DNA of 48,089 nt from Candidatus Methylomirabilis lanthanidiphila (lineage in GTDB: Bacteria > Methylomirabilota > Methylomirabilia > Methylomirabilales > Methylomirabilaceae): NCBI GenBank assembly GCA_902196205.1, contig CABIKM010000045.1:1-48089 (forward strand). The letters are read 5' to 3'. A program made the translations under genes and the position numbers. How positions within the stretch are numbered: position 1 is the first letter of the stretch; the number at the start of each line of letters is the position of its first letter. Below the pieces are notes generated by a model. The model did not search any database. It saw nothing but the letters and a program-made list of their open reading frames with translations, and was not told the origin of the DNA. This document shows, piece after piece, positions 40,809 to 48,089 of this stretch.

Positions 40809-43313
40809 ATGAAGCGGTTATCAATCTATCTCGCAGTGGCCATAGGGATCTTAATTGGGAACGATGCCTACGCGACCTCCGTTCAGACGCACGAGCCGGC
40901 CACGATCTTTGCTCGTGCCTGCGCGAGCTGCCATGGCGCAAAGGGTCTCGGTGGGGTGTCGTGGGTAAAGAACGATCCGGCGGATCAAAGGGTTGCGCCC
41001 CAGATCGCGGGCTACACCGCCGACACCGTCAAAGCGATGGTAAGAAGAGGGGCGGACAATGCGGCCATGCCGGCATTCGGCGTTCAGGAGATTACGGATG
41101 CCGAATTAGATGCGCTGGCGGCCTTCATACAAAATAACGCCAGCGGCGTGCCGACGCCGGCCAAACCGGGTGGGAAAGAGGTTGCCCTGTACATCTTAGA
41201 TGCCGACCCGTGGTTTACGGATCGCGGTGAGGACAATTCAGCCGATCCATTCAACGATGTACGACGGGTCGTGCTGCGGCCGGATCAATACCTGAAGGTC
41301 GTCAATACCGGCCGGACCTGGCACGCCTTTACCAATACCGCCTTGGGCAAGGACTCGGGGTTTATCGGCTATGCCGGCAACTACAAGAAGAAGAAAGGGG
41401 ATCTTGATCGGAAGGTGAAGGCTGGAAAAGGTTTCTATTACGCCGATCAGACATCCGGCCTGACACCCGGCTGCAACAAATACATCTGTAAGATCCACCC
41501 CTACATGACCGTTGAGATCTGTACCGCCGGCAGTACACCGAAAGGCCCCAACGATGACTTCGGTCTGACGCGGGCCCATAAGCAACCCTTAGGGCCTCCG
41601 CCGGTTCCCGGCAACGGTGACGAGGTCTGGGTCAGCACCCAGAGTCAGGAGGAGGTGGGCGAAAAAACCACGAAAATCAAAAAGAAGTCGGTCGAGGACT
41701 TCGATGGGGCCTATCAGGTCATCAATACCGCCAACTGGAATGTGACCCGCATCCCCAACGTGGGCAACAACCCGCATAATGCCTGGCCGGGTCACACCGC
41801 GACGCGAGATATCGTGATCTCTACCAACTGGCATGACAATCGCCTTTCATTGATGGATGCGAACACCAAGACGCTTGTCAGCCAGTTCCGCTCAGGCGCT
41901 ACCAACGCCCACGTGATGGTGGCGCCTGGTCCCGACAACCGCGACGCCTGGTTTGTGACTCATATGGGTGGAACTGCCGCGGCGGCCATCAGCGCCGAGT
42001 TGCTTGAAGCGGGGCAAGATCCCAACATCGGCCTCTTACCGGGCGCACCTGGACCACACGGCCTATGGTTCTGTGATGACGAGTACCATTTCATCGTTGC
42101 GGATACCTTTAATAACTCGACCTCCATGTACGATGTCGACTTCGGCAATCTGGCCATCACCGCGACCGGCGGAACGATCCCCTTGGCGACCGGCCTGCAA
42201 AACGGCTTCGGCGCCGGAGGGTGCGCGAGGGGTGTCGCGGCGAATGCCGGGACCGCCGACCTCTCCATCTACGATATCGATTCCACCTTCGGATTTGAGC
42301 AATTGGACCGCAACACGACGTGGCTGCCAGCACCGACCAACGGGCTGCACAAGAACGGAGCCGACAACCTGGCGGTCAGAGTGACCGATCCGGGAGCCGA
42401 TCTGGCGACGCCGCACCCGCTGTTGCCGGCCGGTGAGACAATTCAGCAGAAACGATGGGCGAACATGCCGATCCAAAGTCCGATCAGTCCCCCGGATGCC
42501 ACGACCCATGGCCGCTTCATGGTCACCGCCAACAAGGCCAGCTTCAATGTGTTGATTACCGGCCTGAATTCCGCCACCGGACTGCCTTGGGGTAGCTTCA
42601 TGGTCCCGGCCGGCCTCGGCGCCCACGGGGTCACCTTCGGCAAGAAGAGCCGATGCGATACGAACCATGATGGCGTAGAGGACACAGATGCCCACTATCC
42701 GGACGTGGTCTGCTATTACGCCTACGTCACGAACACCTTTGAGGATTATGTCGGCGTCTATGACCTGGAGAAGGTCGACCTGAATAACGACCAGGTGGAC
42801 AATAACCCGTCGGACGTGGGAATGCAGAAGCCGGGCTCGGCCCTATTGGCTGAGCGCATCTACCTCGAAGGCGGGGCGGTGAAGGCAGTCACTACGCTTG
42901 ATCCGGGTGTGGCCACGCTCTGTGGTTCTGAACTGGATTGCGGTGTGGGACCGACCGGTGGGACCTACATCTCCAATCTGCCGATCGGGGTGCTGTGCCC
43001 CGATTGCAGCAGCGGCGTGCATGTGGGCGATATTCCCTTGACGTTGACCACCGGTGCGCCGTTGGCCGGTCCGGCCGGTGACGTGACAAATACTGGCGCC
43101 AAATCGAAGTACGCCTATCTTAAAGAGCCGGTATGGGTCGATACAATGACGGTTGGATGCGCCTTAGCGGCTAATAACTGTGATAATACCCCATTCGAAG
43201 GAACAGAAGTGGGGAACCTGAATACGGAAGTCACCCTCGATCTGGAGCTTGGGACGAACACCGGCGCTCAGGGGATTGTGGCACGACCTGCTTCAGCGCC
43301 GTGGACGCCGTAG
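40809..43313 (+). CDS. Secreted cytochrome c - cupredoxin - beta-propeller protein
   Basis: An 834-residue exported protein with a signal peptide (MKRLSIYLAVAIGILIGNDA). A class I cytochrome c follows, with heme motif CASCH (Cys38, Cys41, His42) and probable axial Met87. Next is a cupredoxin-like domain (about 120-245) with WHAFTN and YICKIHPYM, giving His, Cys, His and Met copper ligands. The rest has NTANWNVTRIPNVG, DIVISTNWHDNRLSLMD and LPWGSFMVPAGLGAHGVTFG, fitting a beta-propeller. The start at 40809 follows AAGGAGC. It is 96 bp after the multicopper oxidase gene, so it probably supplies or takes electrons from it. Confidence 0.8.
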   Translation: MKRLSIYLAVAIGILIGNDAYATSVQTHEPATIFARACASCHGAKGLGGVSWVKNDPADQRVAPQIAGYTADTVKAMVRRGADNAAMPAFGVQEITDAELDALAAFIQNNASGVPTPAKPGGKEVALYILDADPWFTDRGEDNSADPFNDVRRVVLRPDQYLKVVNTGRTWHAFTNTALGKDSGFIGYAGNYKKKKGDLDRKVKAGKGFYYADQTSGLTPGCNKYICKIHPYMTVEICTAGSTPKGPNDDFGLTRAHKQPLGPPPVPGNGDEVWVSTQSQEEVGEKTTKIKKKSVEDFDGAYQVINTANWNVTRIPNVGNNPHNAWPGHTATRDIVISTNWHDNRLSLMDANTKTLVSQFRSGATNAHVMVAPGPDNRDAWFVTHMGGTAAAAISAELLEAGQDPNIGLLPGAPGPHGLWFCDDEYHFIVADTFNNSTSMYDVDFGNLAITATGGTIPLATGLQNGFGAGGCARGVAANAGTADLSIYDIDSTFGFEQLDRNTTWLPAPTNGLHKNGADNLAVRVTDPGADLATPHPLLPAGETIQQKRWANMPIQSPISPPDATTHGRFMVTANKASFNVLITGLNSATGLPWGSFMVPAGLGAHGVTFGKKSRCDTNHDGVEDTDAHYPDVVCYYAYVTNTFEDYVGVYDLEKVDLNNDQVDNNPSDVGMQKPGSALLAERIYLEGGAVKAVTTLDPGVATLCGSELDCGVGPTGGTYISNLPIGVLCPDCSSGVHVGDIPLTLTTGAPLAGPAGDVTNTGAKSKYAYLKEPVWVDTMTVGCALAANNCDNTPFEGTEVGNLNTEVTLDLELGTNTGAQGIVARPASAPWTP

Positions 43314-43337
43314 ACCTTCCATTAGGGGCCTGTCATG

Positions 43338-43376
43338 ATGAGGAGGGGATGATGCCTATCCCCTCCTCATTTTTTT
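43338..43376 (+). terminator. Rho-independent terminator after the copper-protein genes
   Basis: A perfect 13-bp stem, ATGAGGAGGGGAT and its complement at 43358-43370, with a GATGCCT loop and seven T residues directly after. It starts 25 bp after the stop and ends the oxidase/cytochrome operon. Confidence 0.97.
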
Positions 43377-43560
43377 GGATACGACTCCCGTTGCAGCCGC
43401 TCAAGAGACGCGGCGTAGCTATCTGGCATGGGTCGCCACGTCAGCCATGTCTTACGCTTCTACCGGGCTTCTGCGCGGGTCCCGAATCTCCTTGACAGGT
43501 GTGACGACGTGGGGTTAGATGAAGACAATCGCAATCCGTTCAGAGTAAACGGAGGTTGGC

Positions 43561-44052
43561 ATGGCGAAGGTCCTCAGTATTATCCCCGAACGATGCACCG
43601 CCTGCCGGGCCTGTGAGTTAGCCTGCTCGGTCAAGCACTACGGCGAGTTCAATCCCAGCCGATCGCGAATCAAGGTCAGCATCTTCCTTGAAGAAGCGGT
43701 CTACATCCCCACCGCCTGCACTCAGTGTACTGAGGCTTGGTGTGCAAAGATCTGCCCCACCACCGCCATCCTTCGCAACGACGACTACATGGCATACTAC
43801 GTGGTCGACGATAAGTGCGTCGGCTGTAAGATGTGTGTTGTGGCCTGTCCGTTCGGGGCGATAGAGCTGTATGCCGACCACAGCAAGGCCGAGAAGTGTG
43901 ATCTCTGCCTCTCGATCGACGGCGATCCGGAGTGTGTGAAGTTCTGTACGCCGAAGGCGTTGCTCTTCACCGATGAGGACGAAGGTCCCAAGGCCAAGCA
44001 GGTGGCGACCGCCGCTCGGCTGAAGGAGGCATTGCAGGAGGCGGCAGGCTGA
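43561..44052 (+). CDS. aorA: Ferredoxin-like subunit of aldehyde oxidoreductase
   Basis: A 163-residue iron-sulfur protein with four Cys clusters: CTACRACELACS, CTQCTEAWCAKICP, CVGCKMCVVACP and CDLCLSIDGDPECVKFCTP, enough for four [4Fe-4S] centres. It resembles the AorA electron-transfer subunit that accompanies tungsten aldehyde oxidoreductases in AorABC-type complexes. The stop of this gene overlaps the start of the AOR gene by one base (TGATG), and GGAGG precedes its ATG. It would carry electrons from the tungsten subunit to the FAD subunit. Confidence 0.88.
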   Translation: MAKVLSIIPERCTACRACELACSVKHYGEFNPSRSRIKVSIFLEEAVYIPTACTQCTEAWCAKICPTTAILRNDDYMAYYVVDDKCVGCKMCVVACPFGAIELYADHSKAEKCDLCLSIDGDPECVKFCTPKALLFTDEDEGPKAKQVATAARLKEALQEAAG

Positions 44053-45863
44053 TGGGCTGGACCGGGACAGTTCTCAGAATCAATTTGAGTAGCGGCCGCG
44101 TGGCGAAGGAGCCGCTGGACCGACAGCTCGCCAGAGCCTATATCGGCGGTCGCGGTCTGGCAACGAAGATCCTGTACGATGAGATCGATCCAACGCTCGA
44201 TCCGCTTGGACCGGCCAACACACTGATCCTCGCCACAGGCCCGCTTACGGGTACCAACGCCCCGACCGGCGGCCGGTATATGGTGGTGACCAAGTCGCCG
44301 CTCACCGGCGCCATCGCCTGCTCCAACTCCGGGGGGTATGTCGGCGCGGAGATGAAGTACGCCGGCTACGACCTGGTGATTGTGGAGGGGAAGGCGCCGC
44401 ATCCGGTCTACCTCTGGGTCAACAACGACCGAGTGGAGATACGGGACGCCGCCCAGGTCTGGGGACAGTCCACTCACAAGACTGAAGATATCCTGCGTAG
44501 CGCCACCAACGCCGAGGCCAAGATCTGCAGCATCGGCCCGGCTGGTGAGACGCTGAGCCTGACCGCCGCCGTGATGAACGACAAGCACCGGGCCGCAGGC
44601 CGCTCCGGGGTGGGCGCGGTAATGGGATCGAAAAACCTGAAGGCCGTCGTCTTCCGGGGCGCTGGGCCGGTCAAGGTCGCGCACCCGCAGGCATTCATGC
44701 GGGCCTGCCTGGAGGCCGTGGCGAAGCTTCAGGCAGATCCGGGTTCGGGAGAGGGCCTGCCGATGTACGGGACGCCAGGGATCGTAAACGTCATCAACGC
44801 TCATGGCTTCATCCCGACCAACAACTTCCGATTCGGCCAGTTTGCCGGCGCCGACCGGATCAGCGGTGAGACCATCCATGACCAGATCCTGATCCGGAAC
44901 AAGGGCTGCTTTGCCTGCACCATCGCGTGTGCGCGGGTGACCGAGGTTAAGACCGGAAAGTTCAAGGGGTCGGGCGAGGGGCCGGAGTACGAGACCGTCT
45001 GGGCTCTTGGCGCGATGACCGGTGTCAGCGATCTTGGGGCGGTCACCAAGGCCGGCTACCTGTGCAATGAGCTGGGGATGGATACCATCGAGGCGGGGGT
45101 GGCCATCGCCACCGCCATGGAGCTGTTCGAGGCCGGTTACATCCCGGAGCGCGAGATCGGTCGCCCGCTACGATTCGGCGATGCCGATGCGCTGGTGGAG
45201 ATGACGGAAAAGCTGGGCAGGGGCGAGGGATTCGGCGCAATGCTTGCGCTGGGCGGCTCGCGGCTCGCCGAGCGGTACGGCCACCCTGAGTTGTTCATGG
45301 GGGTCAAACGACAGGCGTTCGCCGCCTACGACGGGCGCGGGGCGCAAGGGATGGCGCTGGGGTACGCGACCTCCAACCGGGGCGCCTGCCACCTGCGCGG
45401 TTACACCATCGCGGCCGAGGTGTTCGGCGTTCCGCAGAAGGTGGATCCGTTCGCCATCGAGGGGAAGGCGGCGCTGGCCAAGGCGTCCCAGGACGCCACC
45501 GCCTTCGTCGATTCCACCGGCACCTGCATCTTCACAACGTTTGCCCTGGGACCTGCCGATCTGCACGCTATGCTGGAGCTGGCGACGGACGCCGGCTATA
45601 CGGAGGACGAGGTAGTCAAGATCGGCGAGCGGATCTGGAACTTGGAGCGCCTCTTTAACCTCAGGGCCGGCCTCAGCGCCAAAGACGACACCCTGCCTCG
45701 CCGCATCCTGAAAGAGCCGATTCCGGCAGGACCGGCCAAGGGAAAGGTCGCTCGCCTCGGCGAGATGCTGCCCGAGTACTACGCGCTTCGCGGCTGGACG
45801 CCGGAAGGCGTCCCAACCCCCGAGAAGCTGAAGGAACTGGCCCTCTTGGAGAACAGGGTTTAG
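44052..45863 (+). CDS. aorB: Tungsten aldehyde ferredoxin oxidoreductase, large subunit
   Basis: A 603-residue member of the AOR family, which oxidises aldehydes to acids with a tungsto-bispterin cofactor. The N-terminal pterin domain has GRVAKEPLDRQLARAYIGGR and LATGPLTGTNAPTGGRYMVV. The [4Fe-4S] ligands are KGCFACTIAC (about residues 285-292) and a Cys in STGTCIFTTFA (about 490). The length is standard. It is coupled to the ferredoxin gene and followed by MoaD and FAD-oxidoreductase genes, so it is probably an NAD-linked AorABC-type complex rather than a simple ferredoxin-dependent enzyme. Substrate aldehydes cannot be deduced. Confidence 0.95.
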   Translation: MGWTGTVLRINLSSGRVAKEPLDRQLARAYIGGRGLATKILYDEIDPTLDPLGPANTLILATGPLTGTNAPTGGRYMVVTKSPLTGAIACSNSGGYVGAEMKYAGYDLVIVEGKAPHPVYLWVNNDRVEIRDAAQVWGQSTHKTEDILRSATNAEAKICSIGPAGETLSLTAAVMNDKHRAAGRSGVGAVMGSKNLKAVVFRGAGPVKVAHPQAFMRACLEAVAKLQADPGSGEGLPMYGTPGIVNVINAHGFIPTNNFRFGQFAGADRISGETIHDQILIRNKGCFACTIACARVTEVKTGKFKGSGEGPEYETVWALGAMTGVSDLGAVTKAGYLCNELGMDTIEAGVAIATAMELFEAGYIPEREIGRPLRFGDADALVEMTEKLGRGEGFGAMLALGGSRLAERYGHPELFMGVKRQAFAAYDGRGAQGMALGYATSNRGACHLRGYTIAAEVFGVPQKVDPFAIEGKAALAKASQDATAFVDSTGTCIFTTFALGPADLHAMLELATDAGYTEDEVVKIGERIWNLERLFNLRAGLSAKDDTLPRRILKEPIPAGPAKGKVARLGEMLPEYYALRGWTPEGVPTPEKLKELALLENRV

Positions 45864-45973
45864 GGTCCAGGGGTTAGGGTCTAGGGTTCAAACAAGAAAT
45901 GCGAGAGATGCTACCTTGAGCACCTTCGGTTCTACCCCATACCCCATATCCCAAACTCTGCATCCCATTGCCT

Positions 45974-46255
45974 ATGCCTGAAGTCAGATTCCTTGGCGCT
46001 GTCCGGCAGGCTGCAGGAAAGTCATCGTTCGGGATCGATGCCGGTACGGTGGAGCAGATCCTGGAGGCGCTGAACCGTGTCACGAGTCCCGCGTGCCGGG
46101 AGTTCCTGTTTGAAGGGGACAGGCTCAGGCAGGATGTCGAGGTCCTGGTGAACGACCGAAACATCACATCGCTCGATGGAGTCAAGACCGCCCTCGCGCC
46201 CTTCGACCAGGTCACCCTATTCATCAAGGGGACTCGAGGGCTCTCCGCTGGGTAG
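45974..46255 (+). CDS. MoaD/ThiS-like ubiquitin-fold protein
   Basis: A 93-residue beta-grasp protein: MPEVRFLGAVRQAAGKSSFG, VEVLVNDRNITSLDGVKTAL, FDQVTLFIKGTRGLSAG. MoaD carries sulfur to molybdopterin through a C-terminal Gly-Gly. This protein ends Ser-Ala-Gly, without the di-glycine. It is in the cluster of the tungsten enzyme, where a pterin sulfur carrier makes sense. The start at 45974 is the ATG giving the family N-terminus. A short repeat-like stretch (GGGTCCAGGGGTTAGGG) precedes it at 45863. Confidence 0.8.
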   Translation: MPEVRFLGAVRQAAGKSSFGIDAGTVEQILEALNRVTSPACREFLFEGDRLRQDVEVLVNDRNITSLDGVKTALAPFDQVTLFIKGTRGLSAG

Positions 46256-46277
46256 TTGTTAGCAGATTCTTTTTCTA

Positions 46278-46305
46278 AAAACTCAAAACTCAAAACTCAA
46301 AACTC
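46278..46305. repeat. Tandem repeat of AAAACTC, four units
   Basis: Four perfect 7-bp copies lie between the first MoaD-like gene and the FAD oxidoreductase gene, ending 15 bp before its ATG. It is a short tandem repeat of unknown role and may vary in copy number between strains. Confidence 0.95.
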
Positions 46306-46320
46306 AACACTATCGCGGAC

Positions 46321-47586
46321 ATGAGCAAACAACATCACGTCATCATCGGAGCGAGCGCAGCCGGTCTCGCGGCCGTCGAAGCGATCCGAAAAGTCGATAA
46401 GGACTGCCCGATCACGGTCGTCTCGAAGGAGCCGTTGCCGCTCTATTCGCGGGTTGGCCTCACGCACTTTATCGCCCGAGAGGTCGGCTACGATGGGATG
46501 CGGATGCGGGACGACGACTACTTCGACCGGATGAAGGTGCGTGGGCTGATGGGGGTGGCCGCCCTCTCCGTCGATCCCACCGCGCGCCGTATCGCGCTGA
46601 GCAACGGCGAGAACGTGGCTTACGATAACCTGCTCGTCACGTCGGGATCTCACGCTGTCATGCCACCGATTCCTGGGACGAATCTCCAAAGCATCTATAC
46701 CTGCATCACCAACGTCGATGCGAAACGGATCGACGAGGCGATTGCGGGAGCCAACGAGGTCGCCGTGATCGGCGCCGGTCTGATCGGGATTCAGGTGGTC
46801 GATGCGCTCATCCGCCGCGGTTGCAAGACCACCGTCATCGAACAGATGCCGCACGTGATGCCGGCTATGGCCGATGCGGTCTCGGCTGCGATGATGGAAG
46901 ATGAGCTTCGGAAAGCCGGGGTGACGGTCAGGTGCGGCGTCAGGGCGACGGAGCTTTTGGGCAAGGATAGTCACATCACCGGCGTGAAGGTTGAAGGTGG
47001 CGAGGTGTTTCCATGCCAGCTTCTGGTGATGGCGGCCGGCGTCGCGCCCAACGTCGATTTCCTGAATGGAACCGGCGTAAAAATGAACCGCGGGCTGGCG
47101 GTGGATGCCTGTCAGCGGACCAGTCTGGACGGGATCTATGCGGCTGGCGATGTCGCCGAGACCGTCGATATGTTCAGCGGCGAGCGAGTCGTCAACGCCA
47201 TCTGGCCGGAGGCGCTCAACCAGGGGCGGATCGCCGGGCTGAACATGGCCGGTGTCGCTACGCCGTACGAGGGGTCGATGGCGATGAATGTGACCTCGGT
47301 CCTGCAGACCCCGGTGGCGTCGATCGGCGCATGGAATCCACAGTCCGGTGGGCGGTATCAGATCCGGGAGGTCCGCGATGACCGGAGACAGACCTGCCGC
47401 AAGCTGGTCTTCGATGGGGAACAGCTCGTGGGCGCGATGCTGGTGGGGACCTTCGAGGACGCCGGCATCCTTCACAACATGATCCGAACCCGGAAAACAT
47501 TTACCTTGAAGCCGGACCATCTGGCGCCGGCCACCGTCCGTTGGGGAACGGTACTGCGAGCCATCCACAAGGCCGGCAGGGTCTGA
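46321..47586 (+). CDS. aorC: FAD/NAD oxidoreductase of the aldehyde oxidoreductase cluster
   Basis: A 421-residue pyridine-nucleotide-disulfide-oxidoreductase fold protein. The FAD-binding motif is HHVIIGASAAGLAAVEAIRK, the NAD-binding motif VAVIGAGLIGIQVVDALIRR, and the second FAD contact is TSLDGIYAAGDVAE. No active-site disulfide Cys pair is seen, so it resembles NADH-oxidoreductase subunits such as AorC or nitrite reductase-type flavoproteins. It would transfer electrons from the AOR ferredoxin subunit to NAD(P). It lies in the aor cluster and its only ribosome-binding candidate is weak. Confidence 0.88.
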   Translation: MSKQHHVIIGASAAGLAAVEAIRKVDKDCPITVVSKEPLPLYSRVGLTHFIAREVGYDGMRMRDDDYFDRMKVRGLMGVAALSVDPTARRIALSNGENVAYDNLLVTSGSHAVMPPIPGTNLQSIYTCITNVDAKRIDEAIAGANEVAVIGAGLIGIQVVDALIRRGCKTTVIEQMPHVMPAMADAVSAAMMEDELRKAGVTVRCGVRATELLGKDSHITGVKVEGGEVFPCQLLVMAAGVAPNVDFLNGTGVKMNRGLAVDACQRTSLDGIYAAGDVAETVDMFSGERVVNAIWPEALNQGRIAGLNMAGVATPYEGSMAMNVTSVLQTPVASIGAWNPQSGGRYQIREVRDDRRQTCRKLVFDGEQLVGAMLVGTFEDAGILHNMIRTRKTFTLKPDHLAPATVRWGTVLRAIHKAGRV

Positions 47587-47689
47587 CGCGTTTCGTGATG
47601 CGGTTCAGTTATCCCGAATACGCGCCTATCGAGTCTATTGCGTCCATTGCGTTCCTGGACTCCGGCGGCCATGACGGAGTGTTGAGCCC

Positions 47690-47938
47690 ATGAAGGTCGA
47701 GGTGTCGCTGTACGGGACGCTTGCCCGGTATCTACCGAAAGGGACTCAGGGCCACACAACCACTGTGGAGTGTCCCGATGGCGTAACGGTCGGGCAGGTG
47801 ATCGACCAGCTTGGCATCCCGAAGCCATACCCCACGATGGTCCTCATCAACGGCATCCACGCCGACCTAGACACTCCGCTGAAAGAAGGCGATCTCCTTG
47901 CCCTGTTCCCGCCCCTGGCCGGCGGCTGCTACACATGA
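47690..47938 (+). CDS. MoaD/ThiS-like protein with residues beyond the di-glycine
   Basis: An 82-residue beta-grasp protein: MKVEVSLYGTLARYLPKGTQ, PDGVTVGQVIDQLGIPKPYP, MVLINGIHADLDTPLKEGDL, LALFPPLAGGCYT. It has the Gly-Gly expected of a sulfur carrier, but three residues (Cys-Tyr-Thr) follow it. MoaD-like proteins in AOR clusters sometimes have such tails, which would need removal before activation. It is the last gene of the aor cluster, 103 bp after the FAD subunit. Confidence 0.85.
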   Translation: MKVEVSLYGTLARYLPKGTQGHTTTVECPDGVTVGQVIDQLGIPKPYPTMVLINGIHADLDTPLKEGDLLALFPPLAGGCYT

Positions 47939-47963
47939 CAACATGCGTCTTTGTCGGGTTGTC

Positions 47964-48019
47964 ATTCCGGGCTTGCCCCGGAATCCAGTGCCTTGCTGGA
48001 TTCCCGCTTTCGCGGGAAT
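47964..48019. repeat. Double-hairpin intergenic repeat
   Basis: Two inverted repeats lie side by side: ATTCCGGG/CCCGGAAT (47964-47984) and ATTCCCGC/GCGGGAAT (48000-48019), with CCAG/CTGG between. Such CATTCCGG...GGGAAT elements are dispersed palindromic repeats known in many proteobacterial genomes. The window then ends in C-rich sequence with no visible gene. Confidence 0.8.
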
Positions 48020-48089
48020 ACCGCATGCGCCGCTGGCGCGCCCATGGGGATGAAAGGTGTAACGCCCAGCAAAATCCCCCCCAACCCCC

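Noticed and set aside
48020-48089. Gene at the right edge
   Set aside because: The last 70 bases are repeat-like and C-rich, with no open frame or start signal.

Overview
This 48 kb window comes from a GC-rich, Gram-negative bacterium. It carries lpxC, lipoproteins, secreted cytochrome c and copper proteins, and a periplasmic-type lytic transglycosylase. The gene mix (rpsU-yqeY-mutS2-dnaG-rpoD block, dnaK-hsp20-dnaJ-hspR block, a tungsten aldehyde oxidoreductase cluster, large secreted copper proteins) and the many short intergenic repeats fit an uncultured environmental lineage. An NC10 / Methylomirabilis-like bacterium is my guess, made from overall impression and not from any search.

Layout. 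(1) 1-8167: a complete type I-C CRISPR-Cas locus, all on the minus strand, in the order cas3-cas5c-cas8c-cas7c-cas4-cas1-cas2-leader-array. The array runs off the left edge. The cas8c gene holds a near-ideal internal Shine-Dalgarno and in-frame ATG that should make the small subunit Cas11c. (2) 8200-15270: an accessory island of ORF6N-domain genes (two intact, one frameshifted, two truncated 'heads', several tail remnants) on the minus strand, interleaved with four plus-strand toxin-antitoxin-like pairs: DUF104/PIN with a broken toxin, DUF4160/DUF2442, Phd/PIN and VapBC. The ORF6N genes carry an internal DNA palindrome that is kept in two different reading frames. (3) 15269-27206: housekeeping genes on the minus strand: polX, lpxC, a DUF721 gene, RNase H, a zinc-ribbon coiled-coil protein, a CAT-anticodon tRNA, rpoD, dnaG, mutS2, yqeY and rpsU. 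(4) 27355-34569: a cyclophilin plus a cyclophilin fragment, an IS4-type transposase remnant, a lipoprotein, htpX and the heat-shock cluster hspR-like / dnaJ / hsp20 / dnaK (all minus). (5) 34837-48089, plus strand: cutA, a LysM lytic transglycosylase, a broken small membrane protein, a secreted multicopper oxidase followed by a secreted cytochrome c-cupredoxin-propeller protein and a strong terminator, then an aldehyde ferredoxin oxidoreductase cluster (ferredoxin subunit, tungstoenzyme, MoaD-like, FAD/NAD oxidoreductase, second MoaD-like).

How parts work together. The cas genes give adaptation (Cas1, Cas2, Cas4), crRNA processing (Cas5c), target binding (Cas5c, Cas7c, Cas8c, Cas11c) and degradation (Cas3). 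The chaperone cluster is one heat-shock unit with its own regulator. The copper oxidase and the cytochrome-cupredoxin protein look like an extracytoplasmic electron-transfer pair. The aldehyde oxidoreductase cluster resembles the multi-subunit AorABC type, in which the FAD subunit passes electrons to NAD. The most unusual feature is the covarying palindrome family inside the ORF6N genes.
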